NCBI GenBank assembly: GCA_037976565.1
Contig: CP137684.1
Span: forward strand, 24,107,010-24,171,009
Reading direction: 5' to 3'
Origin: Mesocentrotus franciscanus
Lineage: Eukaryota > Echinodermata > Echinoidea > Camarodonta > Strongylocentrotidae
DNA: 64,000 bases
How positions within the stretch are numbered: the stretch's first letter is position 1; the number at the start of each line of letters is the position of its first letter. A model generated the notes under the pieces. It was given only the letters and a program-made list of their open reading frames with translations. It was not told the DNA's origin and did no database searches. Positions 60,160 to 64,000 of the stretch are shown piece by piece. A program made the translations under genes and the position numbers.

Positions 60160-62575
60160 GAAATAATGATAATAATATTTTTGGTTTGCATATCCTGTAC
60201 AGATATATAAATATACATTTGTGGTATGTGTACGGCTATAGGATTCTTTGGTGTCTTACACTCCAAGAGAGGACATTGAAATAATTGTTGGTATCAAGAT
60301 TTTACAAAAAGACAGACAATGCTTAAACTGTTGCCTCCAAAGAGAGTTTATACACCTGTTCCCCGTAAAGCAATAAGACAATTTTCAATCACCGATAATG
60401 AACCTGTCATTGTGTACAGAAGTTGTAGGGAATTAATTTACTTTGTTAAATGATAACGACAATTCCTATTAATTTCATTAACAAAAAGTATTGTAAAGTA
60501 TAAATCAGTTTTCTGGTAGTCCTTTATGTTTCTGTTCCTCACTCATTTAGCATTGTTTAATGGTAAAATGATTGAAGATCTTGAACAAATTTGGTATTTT
60601 CTCAAACAATGTATATACATGTACATGCAATATGCTTGACTGAAAATACTTTCAAATAACTGCCAAATTAATAAATTTCATCACATACCGTAATTATAAT
60701 ATCACAAAACGTTATACTTTACTTTGTAAGGGATGAATAAGTTAGTTGTTAACTGTACATGTACATGTAGTATCTCTGTCACATGTACATGTATTTGCAG
60801 ACGGCGTAGCGAGAACTAAGGTACCTTCTTGTTACTATACATCATCATTGAGGTCAAGTAAGGTCAGCATTTTCCTCTTACGAGGGGTTACTGACTTTCG
60901 CGCCATGATGACGCTCCCTCCCTCTTCTTCTTCTAATTTTCTCGAGCGTCCTCCTTATTTAGAATGATAATACAAAAAATAGTAATTCCATATCATTTAC
61001 CGATGCAGGTCTTGGGTGACTCATTCTGGTATCCAGAAGCACATGAACACATGAAATCACCACCTATGTTCACGCACGAAGAGATGTCTGGAGGACAGGT
61101 GTTTTGAACGTTGTCACATTCATTAAAATCTGCCAGGAATAATGATATTAATAACAATAATAAGAAATTGATTTTTACAGCGAATAATACAGAGCCTCTC
61201 TATAGTGATCCGTTATAAAGTTCAAACGACTTATATTTTCTCCTTCAGAATCACCGATTTATTTTGTGGTTTTCCTGTTTTCAATTGTATTCCCAAGAAG
61301 GATCTGTAGTTTTACTACTACAGACTATCTATGCCCTTTAACATAAATAATAATGAAAAAAAAGAATACTTACACTAAAAATGCTTGACAGAGAAGTGAC
61401 AAAAAGATAAGATTACACCCAAAACAAATTCAATCTTGTCACAAAACCTAAAATTCAGCTGTTTGGAGCCAGACTGGTATTTATACATACCGGTAATTAT
61501 AGACATGTCTTCAAACAAATTGATAGTTGTATGATCCTTTACCTTTTCTCTTATTCTGATCATTACATATATTTTAGGACAGGATTTTCGAAAGTGCCAA
61601 TTTGATCATTTTTGTTCTTCAAATGGGCAACATTTTTTTCTTTTATTGCTACAAGGTTCTTATCAAATATAATGTTTCAAAAAAGATATACATAGGTAGG
61701 AAAGTTGTCAAAAAGTAGGAAATATTGTGAAAAACAGATTTTGATTTATGTGTATTCCATACTTAATGTACGATTCATATGTTTTTTTTGTATTGACCAT
61801 ACCTGTATAAAGATACCATACCTGTACAATTGCTATCCATATTCTCCCTCACGTAACCTTCGGAGCACATGCATTCATAAGAGCCCAATGAGTTAGAGCA
61901 GTTACTGTTTGGTCCACAGAATTGAAGGATATCACTGCATTCATCTTGATCTGTATATCCATAGACATACATTGGATGAGAAATGAAAGTAAACAATATC
62001 AATTACAGATTATTTGTGCATGTACATTACATGTGAAGCTTGTTATTCTTAGTTTTGAAAAGGTTATTTATCAACATGTCTTTGTGTAGAACTACACGCT
62101 TGTAATTGGATTCAAGTCATTGAGCTATCATCATAATCATATATTGTATTAATATTATTAATGTTATTATCATCATTGTCATTAATATCATAGTTATAAT
62201 CATCATTACTATTATCATTATTATTATCAATATTAATATTGTTATTATTATTATTGTCATTATCCTTAGTTTTCTTTGTCTGCTTCTTATCATTATTGTC
62301 ATTAATATAATCGTCATGATCTATACCTGAGCAGGATATTTTCCCATCTCCCTCGTAACCATTGTTGCATTCGCACGAATAGTTTGCAGGAATGTTCACA
62401 CAAGACGCTAGTTGATGACATGTGAACAAGGATGGGTTCTGACACTCGTTGATATCGGTACATGCCGCGTAGGGATCACCTTGGAAACCAGGCAGACAGG
62501 AACATGTGAACGAACCTTCATTGTCTGAACAGTCAGCGTTTTCAGCACAAGGGACCTCACCACACTCGTTGACAT
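32059..62575 (-). CDS. EGF/SEA-domain type I transmembrane protein, 28 exons, 5'-partial
   Basis: Twenty-eight exons can be joined in one reading frame (3,710 coding bases, about 1,236 residues plus stop). Order in the protein: EGF1-5 (residues about 1-210), SEA-like domain 1 (211-323), EGF6-11 (calcium-binding, D-x-[DN]-E-C starts), EGF12-21 (a repeating four-exon pattern), EGF22, SEA domain 2 (981-1105), EGF23, a transmembrane helix (about 1148-1171) and a 65-residue cytoplasmic tail. Every intron is GT-AG. Introns between modules are phase 1, both SEA domains are split by a phase-0 intron, and the TM/tail junction is phase 2. EGF-SEA-EGF-TM at the membrane is the layout of membrane mucins such as MUC3/MUC17; the ectodomain EGFs read like Notch or fibropellin. 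The role is inferred to be adhesion or signalling at the cell surface. The first exon here opens with a phase-1 acceptor, so the start and signal peptide lie beyond 64000. No orthologue name is assigned. Confidence 0.9.
32345..32515 (+). repeat. degenerate TAGA/GATAGGTA tetranucleotide repeat
   Basis: Runs such as GATAGGTAGATAGAGG and GATAAATAGATAGGTAGATA lie in the intron between exons 27 and 28. Confidence 0.7.
32824..32962 (-). CDS. exon 27: transmembrane segment
   Basis: 139 bases, phase 1 in (TTCCAG acceptor) and phase 2 out (GC|GTGAGT). It encodes a hydrophobic helix of about 24 residues beginning [19 protein letters not shown] and followed by a basic stop-transfer (GVRRN..K). The CVCC cluster near the inner face could be palmitoylated; that is inference. 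Confidence 0.9.
33119..33273. mobile_element. 155-bp MITE with TA target duplication
   Basis: Ends CAGTCAAACC and GGTTTGACTG are perfect inverted repeats flanked by TA on both sides, as for Tc1/mariner-type MITEs. Internal TGGTCTTTGTAGACA is repeated. It lies in the intron between exons 26 and 27 and carries no coding frame. Confidence 0.8.
33437..33538 (-). CDS. exon 26: EGF23, juxtamembrane
   Basis: Phase 1-1, 102 bases; acceptor AACAG, donor G|GTAAGT. Compact EGF (CDQSNC, CQ..CNC.. AGFTGDLC equivalent). With SEA domain 2 it makes the EGF-SEA-EGF-TM arrangement. Confidence 0.9.
34630..34858 (-). CDS. exon 25: SEA domain 2, second half, with GSVV cleavage motif
   Basis: 229 bases, phase 0 in (TTATCAG acceptor) and phase 1 out (G|GTAAGA). 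It encodes [14 protein letters not shown]; the G-S pair (codons at 34781-34783 and 34778-34780) matches the G|S[VI]V[VG] autoproteolysis site of SEA domains. The predicted product is a non-covalent heterodimer cut at residues about 1055/1056 of the visible protein. An alanine/serine-rich helix follows. Confidence 0.85.
35586..36300. repeat. GACGGACGGAC-ended intron repeat with GC-hairpin insert
   Basis: Contains GTGACCTTCGACTTTTGACC, a hairpin-rich insert (AAAGGGGGCAACGCCCCCTT at about 35764, then GGGGGCCATGCCCC), a second CATGTGACCTTTTGTA stretch and GGACGGACGGACGGGC at 36225. The TGACCTTTGACC wording is shared with 49545-49885. In the intron between exons 24 and 25. Confidence 0.55.
36564..36709 (-). 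CDS. exon 24: SEA domain 2, first half
   Basis: 146 bases, phase 1 in (ATCCAG acceptor) and phase 0 out (ATT|GTAAGT). Beta-rich start with a SRVTVQITG strand, an NRSS N-glycosylation sequon, then EYEVAFCFI. The same phase 1 to phase 0 structure as exon 5 supports homology of the two SEA domains. Confidence 0.8.
37257..37379 (-). CDS. exon 23: EGF22
   Basis: Phase 1-1, 123 bases; acceptor CATAG, donor G|GTATGT. Calcium-binding EGF (DVNEC) of the 41-residue type, more like exons 7-12 than the block EGFs. It sits directly before SEA domain 2. Confidence 0.9.
37425..37560 (+). repeat. AAT/GAT-rich microsatellite
   Basis: Imperfect AATAATGAT repeats in the intron between exons 22 and 23. The Asn/Asp-rich reading frame across it is not a gene. 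Confidence 0.8.
37951..38064 (-). CDS. exon 22: EGF21
   Basis: Phase 1-1, 114 bases; acceptor CAG, donor G|GTAAGC. DINDC start and hydroxylation motif present, but CMNGGNC has N where O-fucose needs S or T. The most diverged member of the exon 14/18/22 class. Confidence 0.92.
38800..39095 (+). mobile_element. non-LTR retrotransposon 3' end
   Basis: Contains TCGACTAGCACATGTGCTA and ends in GAATAAATTCATTTCAAATT plus ATTCAA repeats. The same 3' untranslated wording occurs inverted at about 41130. No coding part remains. Confidence 0.6.
39403..39501 (-). CDS. exon 21: EGF20, short type
   Basis: Phase 1-1, 99 bases; acceptor CCAG, donor A|GTAAGG. Very close to exon 17 ([20 protein letters not shown]). 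Opens a third, truncated block made of exons 21 and 22 only. Confidence 0.92.
40063..40176 (-). CDS. exon 20: EGF19
   Basis: Phase 1-1, 114 bases; acceptor CAG, donor A|GTAAAT. DINDC start, CMNGGTC, GFSGDTC ending; sister of exon 16. Confidence 0.93.
40873..41930 (-). pseudogene. non-LTR retrotransposon fragment: end of reverse transcriptase plus 3' tail
   Basis: An open frame at 41551-41916 (121 codons) encodes the typical C-terminal end of a LINE polyprotein ([18 protein letters not shown] ... [10 protein letters not shown]). It is followed by a 3' untranslated region with GTCGACTAGCACTTGTGC and a tail AATAAACTCAAATTCAATTC. Strongly 5'-truncated and inserted in the intron between exons 19 and 20; the homologous intron between exons 15 and 16 lacks it. 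Confidence 0.85.
42015..42128 (-). CDS. exon 19: EGF18
   Basis: Phase 1-1, 114 bases; acceptor CAG, donor G|GTAAGA. DIDDC start, CMNEGTC, sister of exon 15. It has CTDRVNNF where its sister has CTDGVNSF. Confidence 0.93.
42967..43080 (-). CDS. exon 18: EGF17
   Basis: Phase 1-1, 114 bases; acceptor CAG, donor G|GTAAGC. DINDC start, CMYGGTC (O-fucose type), AGYTGSMC ending. Sister of exons 14 and 22. Confidence 0.93.
43440..43870 (+). pseudogene. degraded LINE reverse transcriptase C-terminal remnant
   Basis: One frame from about 43630 reads [11 protein letters not shown], a stop, then [20 protein letters not shown], a block well known from the end of LINE reverse transcriptases. In-frame stops show it is dead. 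It lies in the intron between exons 17 and 18. Confidence 0.75.
44107..44205 (-). CDS. exon 17: EGF16, short type
   Basis: Phase 1-1, 99 bases; acceptor CCAG, donor A|GTAAGT. Compact EGF (CGSTVC ... GQCDC ... TGFTG equivalent). Opens the second copy of the block. Confidence 0.92.
44863..44976 (-). CDS. exon 16: EGF15
   Basis: Phase 1-1, 114 bases; acceptor CAG, donor A|GTAAAT. EGF starting DINDC with CMNGGTC and a GFSGDTC ending shared only with exon 20. The downstream intron is nearly identical to that after exon 20. Confidence 0.93.
45676..45789 (-). CDS. exon 15: EGF14
   Basis: Phase 1-1, 114 bases; acceptor CAG, donor G|GTAAGC. EGF starting DINDC with CMNEGTC (O-fucose type). Sister of exon 19; the E in place of G is shared only by these two. 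Confidence 0.93.
46924..47037 (-). CDS. exon 14: EGF13, Notch/fibropellin type
   Basis: Phase 1-1, 114 bases; acceptor CAG, donor G|GTAATA. EGF with D-I-D-D-C start, CMNGGTC (fits the O-fucose consensus C-x4-[ST]-C) and C-x-D-x4-F-x-C-x-C hydroxylation motif. Sister of exons 18 and 22. Confidence 0.93.
47476..47574 (-). CDS. exon 13: EGF12, short 33-residue type
   Basis: Phase 1-1, 99 bases; acceptor TTAG, donor A|GTAAGT. Compact six-cysteine EGF without the calcium-binding N-terminal motif (CGGTVC, then GQCDC, then TGFTG). It opens the first copy of the four-exon block; sisters are exons 17 and 21. Confidence 0.9.
47780..48040. other. GC-rich unexplained stretch in an intron
   Basis: CpG-containing DNA (GGCCGGCAGC, GCCGCCGTGCTCGCTGGGC) unlike the AT-rich intron around it. 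Short frames on both strands but nothing recognised; probably an unnamed repeat. Confidence 0.35.
48184..48423. mobile_element. 240-bp MITE-like element
   Basis: Terminal inverted repeats CCATCTCAGTTCACATAAA / TTTATGTGAACTGAGATGG enclose non-coding DNA. Target duplication not resolved. In the intron between exons 12 and 13. Confidence 0.7.
48540..48725 (+). mobile_element. SINE, 5'-truncated
   Basis: Body CACCCAGGTGAAGTGAAGGG GTACCTGGTAGGAGG and tail GCTGCGCTATATGAATGAAT with ATTATTAT. Same family as 26093 and 6966. Confidence 0.7.
49260..49385 (-). CDS. exon 12: EGF11
   Basis: Phase 1-1, 126 bases; acceptor CTAG, donor G|GTATGT. EGF starting DIDEC, CGNGQC between cysteines 2 and 3. Last of the six-EGF group. 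Confidence 0.92.
49545..49885. repeat. TGACCTTTGACC intron repeat, two units
   Basis: Two related units of about 150 bp, each with TGACC..TGACCTTTGA, a GTGATACA segment and AGTTTGAG.. TCAT, closing with ACGGACATACGGACATGAA. Related wording at 35586-36300. Confidence 0.6.
49881..50051 (-). repeat. 80-bp tandem repeat carrying a 5' splice site
   Basis: CTTACC (donor GGTAAG on the minus strand) followed by exon-11-like sequence recurs at 49886, 49966 and 50046, with GATGCCTTACTGTATGCTTC between. Only the copy at 50051 follows the intact exon; the other two are duplicated donor plus the last codons of the exon, lying in the intron. Confidence 0.8.
50051..50176 (-). CDS. exon 11: EGF10
   Basis: Phase 1-1, 126 bases; acceptor TTTAG, donor G|GTAAGA. 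EGF starting DINEC, CGNGTC between cysteines 2 and 3. The donor region of this exon is repeated twice more downstream in the intron (see 49881-50051). Confidence 0.92.
50885..51010 (-). CDS. exon 10: EGF9
   Basis: Phase 1-1, 126 bases; acceptor TTAG, donor G|GTATGC. EGF starting DVNEC, with six cysteines and CVNGTC between cysteines 2 and 3. Confidence 0.92.
51740..52340. repeat. CpG-rich island-like intron segment
   Basis: Many variants of GGCAGCCGCAGG and GGCCGTACGGTGGCCTTGCGG in both orientations over 600 bp, in an AT-rich intron between exons 9 and 10. No gene recognised; the appearance is of a GC-rich mobile element or a degenerate minisatellite. Confidence 0.5.
52994..53116 (-). CDS. 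exon 9: EGF8
   Basis: Phase 1-1, 123 bases; acceptor TAG, donor G|GTAAGA. EGF starting DINEC and ending TTCQ. One residue shorter than its sisters. Confidence 0.92.
53431..53556 (-). CDS. exon 8: EGF7
   Basis: Phase 1-1, 126 bases; acceptor CCAG, donor G|GTATGC. EGF starting EIDEC, with six cysteines and CANGTC between cysteines 2 and 3. Sister of exons 7 and 10. Confidence 0.92.
53625..53800 (+). repeat. GGACAATTA minisatellite
   Basis: About ten degenerate units of 15-17 bp around GGACAATTACCCCCTG, immediately 5' (in gene direction) of exon 8. Confidence 0.75.
54922..55287. mobile_element. inverted-repeat element with hammerhead-like core
   Basis: About 65-bp inverted ends: TCGAAAATAATATCGCTAGT on the left, ACTAGCGATATTATTTTCGA on the right, extending through CTCGCAATGTGGT and AATCTAAAAGAT. 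Inside, CTGACGA (55181) and GAAACGTC (55206-55213) are spaced like the core of hammerhead motifs found in Penelope-like elements. Confidence 0.65.
55646..55812. repeat. diverged relative of the 33119 MITE
   Basis: Wording ACAGTGAGACCTGCC, CCACCTGTCTACAGTGGCC and CCCTTGGGTGGTCTTCATA recalls the element at 33119-33273, but clean terminal repeats are not present. Confidence 0.45.
55908..56033 (-). CDS. exon 7: EGF6
   Basis: Phase 1-1, 126 bases, acceptor CTGCAG, donor G|GTATGT. Calcium-binding EGF (DVDEC start, C-x-N-x4-F-x-C-x-C). First of six EGFs of about 42 residues with the CxNGTC-like spacing between cysteines 2 and 3. Confidence 0.92.
56246..56510. repeat. 53-bp tandem repeat, five units
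   Basis: Unit GCCACTGACCAGACTGCCCA plus TTTGTGATTCGCAAGAATGT plus AGTGATCTCACAA. Units alternate between AATGTAGTGATC and GATGTAGTTATC types, giving a 106-bp higher-order period. In the intron between exons 6 and 7. Confidence 0.9.
57279..57504 (-). CDS. exon 6: SEA-like domain 1, second half (no cleavage motif)
   Basis: 226 bases, phase 0 in (CTGCAG acceptor) and phase 1 out (G|GTAAGG). It contains the SEA-type stretch [17 protein letters not shown], where the strand-turn-strand that normally carries G-S-V-V-V reads S-P-Y-A-V. It should therefore fold without self-cleavage. It starts with an internal ATG codon, which is not an initiator given the splice site. Confidence 0.75.
58735..58847 (-). 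CDS. exon 5: SEA-like domain 1, first half
   Basis: 113 bases, enters in phase 1 (TTTAG acceptor) and leaves in phase 0 (GAC|GTAAG). It encodes an amphipathic beta/alpha stretch (LTLQLRVRF, then an acidic helix), as at the start of SEA domains. The call rests on this fold-like pattern and on the two-exon structure shared with the second SEA domain. Confidence 0.7.
59490..59670 (+). mobile_element. second SINE family member
   Basis: Pol III-like head GGAGGCGAGATGTCTCACTGG with B-box-like TCTCGAAACC, tail TCAGAGAGGACTAAAAGCTG TCGGTCCCCTGG. The tail is related to the SINE at 2041-2175, not to that at 26093. Confidence 0.6.
59779..59901 (-). CDS. exon 4: EGF5
   Basis: Phase 1-1 exon of 123 bases; acceptor TAG, donor G|GTAATG. 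EGF starting DIDEC and ending at GGNCE. It is followed directly by the first SEA-like domain. Confidence 0.88.
59915..60180 (+). repeat. ATA/ATAATA microsatellite
   Basis: Long imperfect AT-rich trinucleotide repeats in the intron between exons 3 and 4; open frames here are compositional. Confidence 0.85.
61001..61129 (-). CDS. exon 3: EGF4
   Basis: Phase 1-1 exon of 129 bases; acceptor CAG, donor G|GTAAAT. One EGF starting DFNEC with six cysteines. It had not been obvious as an open frame of its own because the exon is short and flanked by stops. Confidence 0.88.
61822..61950 (-). CDS. exon 2: EGF3
   Basis: Phase 1-1 exon of 129 bases, acceptor CAG, donor G|GTATGG. One calcium-binding type EGF starting DQDEC, with six cysteines and the hydroxylation-type pattern C-x-N-x4-Y-x-C-x-C. 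Confidence 0.9.
62115..62310 (-). repeat. ATT/CATTATT microsatellite
   Basis: Imperfect repeat running right up to the donor of exon 1. The open frame of exon 1 reads through into it as Asp/Asn-rich sequence, which is intron and not protein. Confidence 0.85.
62327..62575 (-). CDS. exon 1 of the visible part: EGF1 and EGF2 together
   Basis: Acceptor TAG before 62575 and donor G|GTATAG after 62327; 249 bases, phase 1 at both ends. It encodes two complete six-cysteine EGF_CA domains opening with DVNEC and DINEC. This is the only exon in the gene that holds two EGFs, so an intron between them was lost or never gained. Further 5' exons must exist because the first codon is split. Confidence 0.9.
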
Positions 62576-62907
62576 CTACATTAAATGACATATGAAGAAA
62601 AAAATAATTGAAAAATTAATTGTATATCGTGCATAACAATTACAATTCAATTCTCTAGGCGTTTTACATTATAAACTTGGATAACATGACAATAATACAG
62701 AAACATATGATTACTGCAAGGCAAGATAGGTGTAAAGGGATTTCCTAAAAGTTTTGAAAGAAGATATTTATTCCTAATTGTTATGAGTAGAGAATTCAAG
62801 AGATCAGGAGCTGATGTCACAAAGGATTGAATTTCTGTATAGGTTCTTTCTATTCAGGTGGTCTCTAAGGCAGGTTTCACCTGTAATAAAGCCGATGGTG
62901 ATGTAAT

Positions 62908-62944
<37 letters not shown>

Positions 62945-63500
62945 CATATATACATGCTCTGTTAATCAATAGAGCTGTTTATTAATTGTATGCGTACTTC
63001 TTGAAGTAAGGTTTCCCCTGACAACTCAAATGCTTGCCATAGGCTTGCAAGACATGTCAACAAATAATGTATGCGAATTGGATTCCATCTACAGTAAAGC
63101 CGTGTATATCAAGTGAATTAAGAAATTTTAAAGAGTTACCAAAAACGCTTTCAAACATATTTATACACGGCTGGTAAGCAATTCCATTTTTTTTTGGTTT
63201 TGCTGGTCAAGATGACGCAACAATAAGCTTGTTTACATTGTTGTCAAGGATTTGGCGCCTTTAGACAAGGCGCGCTTTTGTGGCGCGTTTCCGAATGCGC
63301 CCCCTTTTGCACACGAAACGCATAACACGCGATTTTGAGAGCGCGTACGTACGCGCACGTAGAAATTATGTCATTCTTTCGTGGCTTTTGGTAGAGGCAA
63401 GATCTGTTGATTTGGACAATCAAAAATATCAGTGGATTCTGAAATTAACTGACGTTGACTTTGTTTTGCATCGGCAGTGGAAATCCCGTTATTTTCCTTG
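62576..63500. other. upstream intron of the EGF/SEA gene; nothing else recognised
   Basis: No further cysteine-rich exon was found on the minus strand. A CpG-rich stretch at 63240-63380 (TACGTACGCGCACGT) is unexplained. Confidence 0.45.
62911..62955 (+). repeat. (AC)n(AT)n microsatellite
   Basis: About 11 AC units followed by TATATATATATACATATATACAT. Confidence 0.95.
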
Positions 63501-63800
63501 AATACCGTGTCTGAATTTTGATATTATATTGTCAAATTTGTTACTAACTCCTCGTCACGGCATCGGCACTGCAGTGGAGAGGTGATTACATTTTGGAGCT
63601 GCAGTGATTTCGTTTGTAGTATTGTACGGTAGACTAGGACCAAGAGCTGGTTAGTGCTGTAAATTGGAATCAGCGACCGGCATTCCGAAAGTAAAAAGAG
63701 GAAGACGGGTACCCTGTCAAGGCGAAGGAGTCGGTACGAAATGAGCGACCCCGTAGGCGAGGGAGGCCTAGAGTAGGCCTAGACCTACAATGTAGATTCT

Positions 63801-63899
63801 ATGTCGGCTAGTTCTGCAGGCCCAGAAACATCACAACCTCAGGCTCAGGCAGCGGGCTCGGATCTTGCGGACCAACAAATATGACCAAGGCCAAGTCCA
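63801..63899 (+). other. possible start of a plus-strand gene or retroelement
   Basis: An ATG at 63801 opens 27 codons (Ser/Gln/Ala-rich) ending in TGA that overlaps a second ATG at 63881 (ATGA). The second frame runs MTKAKSKPLGPE to a possible donor CCG|GTGAGT at about 63931. GC content rises here. It may be a first exon or a gag-like start; it runs off the window. Confidence 0.25.
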
Positions 63900-64000
63900 A
63901 GCCCTTAGGACCGGAATCTCAACATGTATCCGGTGAGTCGTGAAACGGTATTGATGAAGCTAGTTCTGTAGTTAACGTCACTTCTAAGTTATCATGTGGA

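Noticed and set aside
59884..60266. Frames rich in Asn, Ile and Thr
   Set aside because: They are translations of an ATA/AAT microsatellite in an intron.
1..64000. CRISPR arrays, bacterial operons, phage or plasmid genes
   Set aside because: The tandem repeats here have no unique equal-length spacers, and the intron-exon gene structure is eukaryotic.

Overview
The window is AT-rich, intron-rich, repeat-dense animal DNA from a nuclear genome. Several features point to a marine invertebrate deuterostome: a many-exon EGF-repeat gene whose EGF wording resembles sea urchin fibropellins, tRNA-derived SINEs, non-LTR retrotransposon tails, a foldback transposon and TA-flanked MITEs. An echinoderm, perhaps an echinoid, is the best guess, but the species is not proven by anything seen here.

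Left third (1-16690): no convincing gene. It holds a GC-hairpin repeat (1-430), a SINE (2041-2175), and a large tandem duplication (copy 1 at 3141-10645, copy 2 at 10646-16690). Each copy is itself built from older, related sub-units, and each sub-unit contains a long homopurine (GA) tract, six tracts in total. The long Ser/Leu/Phe/Pro-rich or Arg/Glu/Lys-rich reading frames in these tracts are by-products of composition. Copy 1 carries a 1435-bp foldback element with tandem sub-repeats in its arms; copy 2 preserves the empty site.

Middle (16691-32058): mostly unique or repeat-derived DNA. It holds a weak candidate small plus-strand gene (best exons 20141-20287 and 20955-21051, phase-matched, ATTAAA about 80 bp after the stop), a CpG-rich 12-bp tandem repeat, a minisatellite present in inverted and permuted copies (21441-24062), tRNA-like sequences, SINEs, and an 820-bp tandem duplication (27290-28890).

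Right half (32059-62575, minus strand): one large gene, 5'-incomplete, for which 28 exons could be placed. All splice sites are GT-AG and all phases agree, giving about 1,236 residues: five EGFs, a SEA-like domain, six calcium-binding EGFs, ten EGFs in a 4-exon repeating pattern, one EGF, a second SEA domain with an intact GSVV autoproteolysis motif, one EGF, a transmembrane helix and a short tail. This is a type I membrane protein whose membrane-proximal EGF-SEA-EGF-TM order matches membrane mucins of the MUC3/MUC17 kind, joined to a Notch/fibropellin-like EGF ectodomain. The 4-exon block has been tandemly duplicated with its introns. The introns hold LINE fragments, MITEs, SINEs and minisatellites. 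The first exons, including any signal peptide, lie beyond 64000.
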